A stretch of 5,679 nt of DNA, from positions 1-5,679 of the forward strand of contig QMLW01000156.1 in assembly GCA_003646935.1 (NCBI GenBank), written 5' to 3'. This document shows positions 1 to 5,679 of the stretch, piece by piece. The notes below the pieces were generated by a model. The model was not told the origin of the DNA, searched no databases, and saw nothing but the letters and a program-made list of their open reading frames with translations. Made by a program: the position numbers and the translations under genes. Each line of letters begins with the position of its first letter. Within the stretch, counting starts at the first letter, position 1. The stretch is from Deltaproteobacteria bacterium (GTDB lineage: Bacteria; Desulfobacterota; DSM-4660; Desulfatiglandales; B25-G16).

Positions 1-25
1 GTATGGCCTCTGCCACGTGGGCCTA
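1..25 (-). other. In-frame continuation of comM beyond its TAG codon (runs off the left edge)
   Basis: Reading the minus strand past the TAG at 23-25 in the same frame gives AHVAEAI before the window ends. ComM/YifB proteins, as I recall them, continue after ...GSEDI with a stretch like xxxHIAEAIQYR. The spacing is exact: the TAG sits where one ordinary residue would be, with no insertion or deletion. The TAG is therefore either a nonsense substitution, a base error, or a codon that is read through. Confidence 0.75.
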
Positions 26-1495
26 TTCGATGTCCTCTGAGCCGGCCAGATCCGCGATCGTCCGGGAGATCTTGAGGATGCGGGACGGGGCACGGGCGCT
101 GAACCCGAATTTTTCCATGGCCGCTTCCAGCAGCGTGTTGGACCGCTCATCGATCTCGCAGAACCGCCGAATCTGTCTGCTGTTCATCATGGCGTTGCAG
201 TGGATCTTCGTTTTCTTAAAACGCTCTTCCTGGATTTCTCTGGCCTTCATGACCCGCTGGCGGATCTCATGAGAGGACTGGGCCGGCTGGAAGCCCGTGA
301 GGTCCTTGAAGGGCACCGCCGGCACATCGATATGGATGTCGATCCGGTCCATAAGGGGGCCCGATATCTTGGAGCGGTACCGCTGGATCTCCCGAAAGGA
401 GCAGGTACACTCGCGCTTTGGATCGCCGAAATACCCGCAGGGGCAGGGATTCATGGCCCCCACCAGGATGAAGTTGGCGGGATAGGTCACCGTGGATGTT
501 GCCCTGGCTATGGTGACGATCCCGGTCTCCATGGGCTGCCTGAGAACCTCGAGCACGTTCTTCTTGAATTCCGGCATTTCATCCAGAAACAGCACGCCGT
601 TATGGGCCAGGCTTACCTCGCCGGGCTTGGGTATCTGACCGCCGCCGATGAGGCCGGCATCCGATATGGTGTGATGAGGGGACCTGAAGGGCCTGGCCTT
701 GATCAGGCCCTGTCCCTTGGGCATAAGCCCCATCACGCTGTAGACCTTGGAGGTCTCAAGGGATTCGTCGAATGCCAGGGCAGGCAGTATGGTGGAAAGC
801 CTCTGAGCGAGCATGGTCTTTCCGGCACCGGGTGGTCCGATCATCAGGAGATTATGGCCGCCCGAAGCGGCGATCTCCACCGCCCTCTTCACGTTCTCCT
901 GGCCGCACACATCGCTGAAATCCACCTCAGGAGCAGGCTGATCGTCCAGAAAGTCGCCCTCCAATGTCATGGATGGCGCGTCCTCAGCGCCATTCAGCGC
1001 CTGGGCGAGCTGGGCAAGGGTGGAGATCGGATGGACGTCTATCTCCTCCACCACCGCAGCCTCCATTGCGTTTTCCGAGGGCAGGTAGATCCCCTTTAAG
1101 CCGAGCTCCTTCACCATTATGGCCATTGACAGGGCTCCTTTTATGGCCCTGATACTGCCATCCAGGGAGAGCTCGCCGATAATAACGTGGTCGGTTAAAC
1201 TGGGCTGTGGGATGAGCCCCGTTGCCGCGAGGATTCCTATGGCCATAGGCAGATCGAAGCCACTTCCCTCCTTTTTCACATCCGCGGGGGCGAGGTTTAC
1301 CGTGATCCTGTCAGAGGGGAAGTGATAACCGGAATTCTTCAGTGCTGCCTTGACCCTCTCCTTGCTTTCCCTGACCGCTCCCTCGGGCAGTCCCACGGTT
1401 GAAAAGGACGGTAGACCCCTCGATATATCCACCTCGACCTCAACCTTGTAGGCGTCGATCCCGAGTACTGAGCTGCTTAAGACGGTAGCAAGCAT
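23..1495 (-). CDS. comM: ComM/YifB-family Mg-chelatase-like AAA+ ATPase, apparently cut short by an amber codon
   Basis: This is a 490-residue member of the ComM/YifB family. In Vibrio cholerae, ComM is a hexameric helicase that drives branch migration when incoming DNA recombines during natural transformation; the family also occurs in bacteria not known to be transformable. Visible parts: an N-terminal ChlI/Lon-protease-like S5-fold domain (about 1-165, with GLPEGAVRES at 35-44 and NLAPADVKKEGSGFDLP at 67-83), Walker A GPPGAGKT (220-227), Walker B VLFLDE (301-306), sensor-1 region GAMNPCPCG (346-354), a cysteine cluster C351/C353/C363/C365 typical of the family, arginine-finger-like DRIDI (383-387) and a C-terminal lid with SRILKISRTIADLAG (471-485). 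The start matches the family N-terminus (MLATVLSSSVLGIDAY); the ribosome site is weak (GGTGGT on the minus strand, 1499-1504). The protein ends about 15-20 residues earlier than usual, because a TAG interrupts a frame that continues with family-like sequence. Family assignment is very secure; the true C-terminus is not. Confidence 0.95.
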   Translation of the reverse strand: MLATVLSSSVLGIDAYKVEVEVDISRGLPSFSTVGLPEGAVRESKERVKAALKNSGYHFPSDRITVNLAPADVKKEGSGFDLPMAIGILAATGLIPQPSLTDHVIIGELSLDGSIRAIKGALSMAIMVKELGLKGIYLPSENAMEAAVVEEIDVHPISTLAQLAQALNGAEDAPSMTLEGDFLDDQPAPEVDFSDVCGQENVKRAVEIAASGGHNLLMIGPPGAGKTMLAQRLSTILPALAFDESLETSKVYSVMGLMPKGQGLIKARPFRSPHHTISDAGLIGGGQIPKPGEVSLAHNGVLFLDEMPEFKKNVLEVLRQPMETGIVTIARATSTVTYPANFILVGAMNPCPCGYFGDPKRECTCSFREIQRYRSKISGPLMDRIDIHIDVPAVPFKDLTGFQPAQSSHEIRQRVMKAREIQEERFKKTKIHCNAMMNSRQIRRFCEIDERSNTLLEAAMEKFGFSARAPSRILKISRTIADLAGSEDIE

Positions 1496-1533
1496 ACGAC
1501 CACCGTTACTTTAATGGAAAAGCAAAGGAGCAC

Positions 1534-1562
1534 TTTATATAAGGATAGAATACTTTTCAGAA
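1534..1562 (-). promoter_or_regulatory. Candidate promoter for comM
   Basis: On the minus strand a TATAAA (plus-strand 1534-1539, five of six to consensus) lies about 40 bases upstream of the comM ATG. The best -35 at 17 bases is TTCTGA, which matches only three positions. A leader of about 30 bases would result. Weak, position-based support. Confidence 0.28.
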
Positions 1563-1612
1563 ATAGGGAATAACTATTTTTTCTATGCAGGGCTTGAATC
1601 GCTCCATAAATT

Positions 1613-1642
1613 TTGTCATCGCACGTATGGAAAAAATATCTT
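1613..1642 (+). promoter_or_regulatory. Candidate sigma70-type promoter for the rpoZ-dnaJ-dksA-larC cluster
   Basis: A -35-like TTGTCA (1613-1618, five of six matches to consensus) is followed after 18 bases by TATCTT (1637-1642, four of six). Transcription would begin near 1649, giving a leader of about 50 bases before the rpoZ ATG. The -10 match is modest and the region is AT-rich, so chance matches are likely; this is inference. Confidence 0.35.
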
Positions 1643-1686
1643 TACTTTTTCTAAAGGGCAAGATAAAAAATAAGTTTAAATTTTTT

Positions 1687-1693
1687 AAAGGAG
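1687..1693 (+). promoter_or_regulatory. Ribosome binding site of rpoZ
   Basis: AAAGGAG lies eight bases before the ATG at 1702 and is the strongest Shine-Dalgarno sequence in the window. It decides the start: an upstream ATG at 1694 is in another frame and too close. The conserved MARITVED N-terminus confirms 1702. Confidence 0.85.
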
Positions 1694-1701
1694 AATGGTG
1701 A

Positions 1702-2154
1702 ATGGCTCGCATTACCGTAGAGGATTGTTTAAAGAAAGGCTACAATAAATTTATGCTCGTACACCTGGCGGCAAAGCGCGTCGTCCAGATGAGAAAAGGC
1801 AAAGAGCCGCTCGTTGAGTGCAATAACAGGGAGATAGTTACTGCCTTGCGGGAGATCGAGGAGGATAGGGTGCGGCTGAGGCCGGAGGCCAGCCCATCTG
1901 AGGCTTTTTTAGAGATGGAACCCGAGCTGCCCGCTCCCACCGGCGATCTGATCGAACCCGAGACCACGGGTGAGGCTGATGGGGAAATGGGAGCAGAAGC
2001 CGGCGCTGAGACCGGTGCGCAAGGGAAACCGGAGTCCGCGGCAGAGGCCGGTGCGGAGATGAACGCAGAGGTCCAAGAGGAGGGAGAGCCAAAGGCCGAA
2101 TCCGAGGCCGATGCAGGAGAGGACGAAGACCAGAGCACGTCAGAGAAAGCGTAG
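1702..2154 (+). CDS. rpoZ: DNA-directed RNA polymerase omega subunit with a long acidic C-terminal tail
   Basis: Omega is the small RNA polymerase subunit that wraps the C-terminal part of beta-prime, helps assembly and forms part of ppGpp site 1. Residues 1-60 are a clear omega core: MARITVED start, [15 protein letters not shown] (16-30), KGKEPLVE (32-39) and TALREIEED (47-55), all lining up with E. coli omega. The N-terminal MAR segment that contacts ppGpp in E. coli is kept. The protein is 150 residues against about 91 in E. coli and about 70 in some relatives. Residues 61-150 are a low-complexity tail rich in Glu, Ala and Gly: I count 28 acidic and 3 basic residues, with short repeated units such as AEAGAE (98-103 as GAEAGAE, 114-119). 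It is probably disordered. It is first in a tight cluster; dnaJ begins five bases after its TAG. Confidence 0.95.
   Translation: MARITVEDCLKKGYNKFMLVHLAAKRVVQMRKGKEPLVECNNREIVTALREIEEDRVRLRPEASPSEAFLEMEPELPAPTGDLIEPETTGEADGEMGAEAGAETGAQGKPESAAEAGAEMNAEVQEEGEPKAESEADAGEDEDQSTSEKA
1882..2151 (+). repeat. Low-complexity acidic tail of omega built from short degenerate units
   Basis: The DNA for residues 61-150 consists largely of variants of GCAGAGGCCGGTGCGGAG-like units (for example near 1996-2012 and 2041-2058), giving repeating Ala/Glu/Gly. The units are degenerate and I could not define a constant period. They suggest growth by short duplications or slippage; the tail is probably variable between relatives. 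Confidence 0.5.
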
Positions 2155-2159
2155 TACCT

Positions 2160-3275
2160 ATGGCGAGCAAGAGGGATTATTATGAAATCCTGGGCGTTTC
2201 CAGGGATTCCGATGCAGAGGAGATAAAAAAGGCCTACCGGAAACTCGCCCTGCAATATCACCCCGATAGAAATCCGGGGGATAAGGAGGCGGAGGAGCGG
2301 TTCAAAGAGGCAGCAGAGGCCTATGAGGTGTTGCGGGATGGCGAGAAGAGGAGGATCTACGATCTTTACGGCCACGCCGGTCTCGAGGGAACCGGGTTCA
2401 CCGGTTTTGGCGGATTCGAGGACATTTTTTCTGCCTTTGGAGACATATTCGAGGATTTCTTTGGATTTGGGGGGAGGAGATCCAGGAGAACGGGGGTACG
2501 AAGGGGAAATGACCTTCGATACGATCTGGAGTTGAGCCTGGAGGATGCATACGGGGGAAAGGAAGAGGAGCTCGTCTTCGATAGGTGGGAGTCCTGCGAG
2601 CAGTGCGGTGGTTCGGGGATGGAACCGGGCACCAAGCCCGAGACGTGCTCCAATTGCCAGGGCAGAGGTGAAATTGTTCGTTCACAGGGTTTCTTTCAGA
2701 TCAGAACAACCTGTTCAAGGTGCGGCGGTACGGGTCGGATTATCGTGGATCCATGCAAGCAATGCCAGGGCAAGGGCAAGCTGAGGGTTGAGAGAAGGGT
2801 TCTCGTAAAGATACCGCCAGGAGTGGACACTGGGACACAGCTGAGGATAAGAGGGGAGGGAGAACCCGGAGAGGCGGGAGGACCACAGGGAGACCTCTTC
2901 GTGGTGATTTACGTGAAGGAGCACCCCTTTTTTGTTCGGGATGGAGATGATCTCAGGTGCCAGATTACCATATCCTTTATTCAGGCAGCGCTGGGAACAG
3001 AGGTTTCCATTCCCGTGCTTCATAGCGATGAGGAGAAGAACATTGCCATCCCGGAGGGCGTGCAGCCGGAGGAGATTATCAGGCTCAAAGGGATGGGCAT
3101 GCCGAGCCTTGGGAGGGGGAAGGGATACGGCGATCTCTTTGTGAAGATTATCGTGAAGATCCCCACCCGAGTGAGCCAGAAACAGCGGGAATTACTGGCG
3201 GAATTCGCGGAGCTTGAAAGCCAAAAGCTGGGAACAAAGACAAGGGATTTTTGGGACAAGATACGAGGGGCATAG
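2160..3275 (+). CDS. dnaJ: Type I (class A) DnaJ/Hsp40 co-chaperone
   Basis: DnaJ delivers unfolded proteins to DnaK (Hsp70) and stimulates its ATPase in the cytoplasm. All class A parts are present in 371 residues, a normal length: J domain (about 5-70) with the essential HPD at 34-36; a Gly/Phe-rich linker (74-105) with two DIF motifs (88-90, 95-97); four CxxCxGxG zinc motifs (C146/C149, C163/C166, C185/C188, C199/C202) making two zinc centres; two C-terminal beta-sandwich domains from about 210, with KIPPGVDTG (217-225); and a short dimerisation tail. The zinc domain makes this DnaJ rather than CbpA. dnaK and grpE are not next to it here, which is unusual for the main dnaJ and leaves room for it being a second copy. 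The start at 2160 follows the rpoZ stop closely and has only a weak GAGAAAG upstream, so translation is probably coupled to rpoZ. The TAG stop is followed directly by an in-frame TAA. Confidence 0.96.
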   Translation: MASKRDYYEILGVSRDSDAEEIKKAYRKLALQYHPDRNPGDKEAEERFKEAAEAYEVLRDGEKRRIYDLYGHAGLEGTGFTGFGGFEDIFSAFGDIFEDFFGFGGRRSRRTGVRRGNDLRYDLELSLEDAYGGKEEELVFDRWESCEQCGGSGMEPGTKPETCSNCQGRGEIVRSQGFFQIRTTCSRCGGTGRIIVDPCKQCQGKGKLRVERRVLVKIPPGVDTGTQLRIRGEGEPGEAGGPQGDLFVVIYVKEHPFFVRDGDDLRCQITISFIQAALGTEVSIPVLHSDEEKNIAIPEGVQPEEIIRLKGMGMPSLGRGKGYGDLFVKIIVKIPTRVSQKQRELLAEFAELESQKLGTKTRDFWDKIRGA

Positions 3276-3294
3276 TAAGAGGAGCCTTTAGCAT

Positions 3295-3300
3295 AGGGGA
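3295..3300 (+). promoter_or_regulatory. Ribosome binding site that sets the dksA start
   Basis: AGGGGA lies just before the ATG at 3305. The open frame extends back to an ATG at 3251 inside dnaJ, but the 18 extra residues do not resemble DksA and there is no better-placed site for it. A second purine run (AAGAGGAG, 3277-3284) has no usable in-frame start at the right distance. Confidence 0.6.
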
Positions 3301-3304
3301 TTTC

Positions 3305-3667
3305 ATGGATCAAGAACAATTGGACTATTTTCGGAACTTACTCCAGGGCCAGCTTGACGAGCTCATTGAAGAGGCACTCAAGACAATGGATGGTATGACG
3401 AACCTGAAGGATAATTTCCCTGATCCAACAGATAGGGCTTCCTTGGAAACGGATCGGAATTTTCTTCTGCGGATACGGGATCGAGAGAGGAAGTTGATCG
3501 ACAAGATCAAACAGGCGCTCGATAGAATTGAGCAGGGCACGTTTGGTATATGTGAGAAGTGTGGTAAGGAGATATCCCAGGAAAGGCTCATGGCGAGGCC
3601 CGTTACCACCCTCTGTATTGACTGTAAGAAGAAACAGGAAGCCAGGGAAAAGGCTCGTGGTTTGTGA
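3305..3667 (+). CDS. dksA: DksA-type RNA polymerase secondary-channel regulator (DksA/TraR C4 zinc finger)
   Basis: DksA enters the RNA polymerase secondary channel and, together with ppGpp at site 2, represses rRNA-type promoters and activates amino-acid promoters. From the ATG at 3305 the protein is 120 residues, shorter than E. coli DksA (151) because the N-terminal part is reduced. The coiled-coil tip motif DxxDxA is intact (D40, D43, A45 in DPTDRA), which separates functional DksA from many TraR-like relatives. The following helix IRDRERKLIDKI (57-68) is close to E. coli, and the C4 zinc finger is complete: C83, C86, C104, C107, with FGICEKCGKEI (80-90) and LCIDCK (103-108). It lies 29 bases after dnaJ and 15 before larC. 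Some close relatives are named only 'TraR/DksA family'; the tip motif favours DksA. A longer start at 3251 overlapping dnaJ is possible but unlikely. Confidence 0.92.
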   Translation: MDQEQLDYFRNLLQGQLDELIEEALKTMDGMTNLKDNFPDPTDRASLETDRNFLLRIRDRERKLIDKIKQALDRIEQGTFGICEKCGKEISQERLMARPVTTLCIDCKKKQEAREKARGL

Positions 3668-3682
3668 GGCAACCAGAGCGGC

Positions 3683-4858
3683 ATGAAGATCGCCTATCTT
3701 GATTGTTTTTCCGGCGTAAGCGGGGATATGTTTGTTGGGGCCTTGCTGGATGCCGGCCTTCCCGCTGAGAACCTCGATGAGACCATCGCTGGGCTGGGGC
3801 TCGATGGATTCACTATATCGCACAAACAGGAGGAGCGAAACCATATCTTCGGAACGAAGTTCTCCGTGACGCTCCATCAAGAGGACCAGCCAACTCGCCA
3901 CTTGAGCGACATAAAGGATATTCTAAGGAGCAGCAACCTTACCCCGCAGATCATAGAGAAATGTATATCGGTCTTTGAGAGATTGGCCGAGACCGAAGGC
4001 GAGATACACCACCTATCTCCTGAAAACGTGCATTTTCATGAAGTCGGTGCCGTTGACTCGATCATCGATGTGGTTGCCTCTGTTGCGGGGATGTATCACT
4101 TGGGTATTGAAAAGCTCTTTGTCTCCAAGATACCCGTTGGAAGCGGCATGATCGACAGCGCCCACGGCACCATCCCCCTCCCAGCACCTGCAACAATCGC
4201 GCTCCTGAAGGGGGTACCCATCTATGATAGCGGACAGGATGCAGAGATGGTCACGCCCACGGGAGCAGCGCTGCTCACCTCATTAGGGACATCCTTTGGC
4301 CCTATGCCGCCTATGACTATAGAGCGCGTAGGATATGGCGTGGGCACTAGGTCGCTGTCCGACAGGCCCAATCTCCTGCGAATCTTGGTTGGACGGGATG
4401 CGGAACGAGGAAGGTTGGATACGGTGGTGCTGTTGGAGTCAAACCTGGACGATATGAGCCCGGAGCTTCTGGGCTACCTGATGGATAGCCTCTTTGAGGC
4501 TGGTGCCTTGGATGTGAGCTTCTCCCATATACACATGAAGAAAAACAGGCCCGGTATCAGGCTCCAGGTGATCGCTCGCCCCGAAGACAGGGATAGGCTC
4601 GTGGGCATTGTGTTTAGGGAGTCAACCAGCCTTGGAATTCGCATCAGCTATAGTCAGCGGGAAGTCTTGGAGCGGAACAAGGTGACGGTGGACTCACCCT
4701 GGGGAGAGATGAGGCTTACCCGGGTTGCCGATCGAGATCATGGAACGGTGCTGGTGCCTGAATATGAGGAATGCAGGCGAATTGCAAAGCAGCATAATCT
4801 CCCCTTGCGGGATGTATACGCATGGGCCGGAAGTCTTTCTCGAGGCCCTGAAAAATAA
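3683..4858 (+). CDS. larC: LarC, nickel-pincer cofactor cyclometallase (nickel insertion protein)
   Basis: LarC inserts nickel into the pyridinium-3,5-bisthiocarboxylic acid mononucleotide in a CTP-dependent step, giving the nickel-pincer nucleotide used by lactate racemase LarA and its relatives. This 391-residue protein spans both parts of the family. The N-terminal part shows DCFSGVSGDMF (7-17), HFHEVGAVDSIIDV (117-130), AHGTIPLPAPAT (160-171) and MVTPTGAALL (189-198). The C-terminal, nucleotide-binding part shows LESNLDDMSPE (251-261), MKKNRPG (285-291), STSLGIR (314-320) and YEECRRIA (361-368). In Lactiplantibacillus plantarum the two parts are joined by ribosomal frameshifting; here they are one continuous frame. 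The start has a weak ribosome site (GAGG 3666-3669, overlapping the dksA stop) but matches the family N-terminus. larA, larB and larE are not in the window, so it may serve a distant lar locus. Older databases call this family TIGR00299 or DUF111. Confidence 0.94.
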   Translation: MKIAYLDCFSGVSGDMFVGALLDAGLPAENLDETIAGLGLDGFTISHKQEERNHIFGTKFSVTLHQEDQPTRHLSDIKDILRSSNLTPQIIEKCISVFERLAETEGEIHHLSPENVHFHEVGAVDSIIDVVASVAGMYHLGIEKLFVSKIPVGSGMIDSAHGTIPLPAPATIALLKGVPIYDSGQDAEMVTPTGAALLTSLGTSFGPMPPMTIERVGYGVGTRSLSDRPNLLRILVGRDAERGRLDTVVLLESNLDDMSPELLGYLMDSLFEAGALDVSFSHIHMKKNRPGIRLQVIARPEDRDRLVGIVFRESTSLGIRISYSQREVLERNKVTVDSPWGEMRLTRVADRDHGTVLVPEYEECRRIAKQHNLPLRDVYAWAGSLSRGPEK

Positions 4859-4894
4859 TCCCATGGCAACAACTTAGGTATCTCGCCACAAAGC
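4859..4894. other. Short convergent gap between larC and glgC, no terminator seen
   Basis: The two stop codons face each other across 36 bases. I looked for a GC-rich hairpin followed by a T run on either strand and found none, so the plus-strand cluster and glgC may be ended by another mechanism or overlap at their 3' ends. Confidence 0.5.
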
Positions 4895-5679
4895 CTACGT
4901 GAAATATCCCTTCGGCACCACCACAATGCCCCGTGACGTTATGGTGAATCGCTTGCCGTCTTCCTTTGGGTTATACCCGATTTCCGTGTGAGGTGGAATC
5001 ATGTTGTGTTTGTCGATGATGGCCTTTTTGATCTTACAGTGGCGTCCCACGATGACGTCATCCATGATTACCGATTCCTCCACGGTTGTCCAACTCCTGA
5101 TCACCACGTAATACGAGATCACCGAGTTCCTGACAACGCCGCTTATTATGGCGCCTGGTGCCACCACGGAATCCAGTGCCTTGCCCACTCGGTACCCGTC
5201 AGGCCTTTCGTTGCTGAAGACGAACTTCGCGGGAGGAGCGGGTAGCTGATAGGTTTGAATGGGCCAGTTGCGACCGTAAAGGTTAAAGGAGGGATCGATG
5301 CCGGTCAAATCCATGTTGGCGTTCCAATAGGCATCAAGGGTTCCTACATCCCTCCAGTAGGAGGAATCGCGGGTTCTGGGTTCGAGCTGGAGCTTCCGCT
5401 CGCCGTTTTCCTGTGTGTAGTAGATGTAATCCTCGATGACGTTATGTCTTTGGAAATGATAGGCATATACCCGTTTTGATGGGACAAGAAAAGGGATGAT
5501 GTCCTTGCCGAAATCATCTCCCTCGTTTTCCTCAAGTGCTTTGACGAGCGTATCGGTTTTAAAGAGATAAATGCCCATTGATGCGAGGATGCGGTCGGGA
5601 TTTCCGGGAATAGTCTTGGGATTCTCCTTGGGCTTTTCCTGAAAGCCATGGATCAGATAGTCCTCATCAACACCTGCCA
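4895..5679 (-). CDS. glgC: Glucose-1-phosphate adenylyltransferase (ADP-glucose pyrophosphorylase), 3' part only
   Basis: GlgC makes ADP-glucose from glucose-1-phosphate and ATP, the committed step of bacterial glycogen synthesis. The window holds the last 260 residues; the frame is open to the right edge, so the ATG at 5576-5578 is internal (part of the conserved SMGIY), not the start. About 150-170 N-terminal residues, including the nucleotide-binding GGxGxRL loop, lie outside. Numbering from the first complete codon: FQEKP (12-16), whose K15 corresponds to the glucose-1-phosphate-binding K195 of E. coli; SMGIYLF (33-39); DFGKDIIP (55-62); YWRDVGTLDAYW (107-118); then NWPI, PPAKF and a left-handed beta-helix domain with hexapeptide-like turns (GAIISG, VGRHC) ending GIVVVPKGYFT. 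It has about 18 residues more than E. coli between AYHF and YWRDVGT. The stop is TAG. It converges on larC and is unlikely to share its regulation. Confidence 0.95.
   Translation of the reverse strand, partial: AGVDEDYLIHGFQEKPKENPKTIPGNPDRILASMGIYLFKTDTLVKALEENEGDDFGKDIIPFLVPSKRVYAYHFQRHNVIEDYIYYTQENGERKLQLEPRTRDSSYWRDVGTLDAYWNANMDLTGIDPSFNLYGRNWPIQTYQLPAPPAKFVFSNERPDGYRVGKALDSVVAPGAIISGVVRNSVISYYVVIRSWTTVEESVIMDDVIVGRHCKIKKAIIDKHNMIPPHTEIGYNPKEDGKRFTITSRGIVVVPKGYFT

Larger units (their letters stand above)
1496..1701. promoter_or_regulatory. Divergent intergenic region between comM and rpoZ
   Basis: This 206-base gap is visibly much more AT-rich than the genes on either side and separates two diverging coding strands, so it should carry the promoters for both. 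I see no convincing open reading frame, tRNA or riboswitch in it. It holds several A/T runs (for example around 1631-1636 and 1681-1686) and a short AT-only inverted repeat (1561-1566 with 1574-1579). Confidence 0.7.

Noticed and set aside
200..1099. Long plus-strand open frame of 299 codons opposite comM
   Set aside because: It is antisense to a strongly conserved ComM reading frame, has no recognisable domain and is readily explained by the codon bias of the gene on the other strand.
1561..1582. AAATAG / CTATTT inverted repeat followed by a short T run, resembling a terminator
   Set aside because: The stem is six base pairs with a single G-C pair and it sits in a divergent promoter region where no upstream plus-strand gene ends; chance in AT-rich DNA is more likely.
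2152..2154. Readthrough of the rpoZ TAG as further support for amber recoding
   Set aside because: The sequence after it runs into the start of dnaJ in another frame and has no omega-like continuation, so it is an ordinary stop.
1740..2375. Minus-strand open frame of 211 codons across rpoZ and dnaJ
   Set aside because: Its Ser/Ala/Pro-rich content is the mirror of the acidic repeat tail of omega and it overlaps two well-supported genes; no family resemblance.
3338..3901. Minus-strand open frame of 187 codons opposite dksA and the start of larC
   Set aside because: It is antisense to two conserved genes and shows no motif or credible ribosome site.
4988..5479. Two plus-strand open frames opposite glgC
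   Set aside because: They are shadows of the conserved GlgC frame, with no recognisable protein features.
5576..5578. ATG as the start of a short glgC
   Set aside because: The frame is open upstream to the window edge and the 33 preceding residues match GlgC, including FQEKP with the substrate-binding lysine, so this Met is internal.

Overview
The window carries six protein-coding genes with no gene-free stretch longer than about 200 bases. All six belong to well-known bacterial families. Family resemblances (a roughly 120-residue DksA, a group-specific GlgC, a one-piece LarC, an rpoZ-dnaJ-dksA order) suggest a Desulfobacterota/deltaproteobacterial-type Gram-negative. This is a judgement from sequence style, not a database result. 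I see no mobile element, CRISPR array, tRNA or rRNA.

Layout: a minus-strand ComM/YifB AAA+ ATPase gene (23-1495) is divergent from a plus-strand cluster, with a 206-base AT-rich gap (1496-1701) that should hold both promoters. The cluster is rpoZ (omega subunit of RNA polymerase, 1702-2154), dnaJ (2160-3275), dksA (3305-3667) and larC (3683-4858). Its gaps are 5, 29 and 15 bases, so it is probably one operon. After a 36-base gap the 3' part of glgC (ADP-glucose pyrophosphorylase) converges from the minus strand and runs off the right edge.

How the genes fit together: rpoZ and dksA encode the two proteins that complete the two known ppGpp sites on RNA polymerase, and dnaJ adds the Hsp70 co-chaperone, so the first three genes look like a transcription and stress-response module. 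LarC makes the nickel-pincer cofactor and appears without its larB/larE/larA partners here. ComM (recombination, DNA uptake) and GlgC (glycogen) are unrelated neighbours.

The most notable anomaly is at the left edge. The comM frame stops at an amber codon (TAG), but the codons beyond it continue in the same frame with the conserved C-terminal sequence of the family. This looks like a point nonsense change, a sequencing error or amber readthrough. Other points are a 90-residue highly acidic tail on omega, the rpoZ-dksA pairing and an insertion in GlgC. I found no convincing wholly new system.
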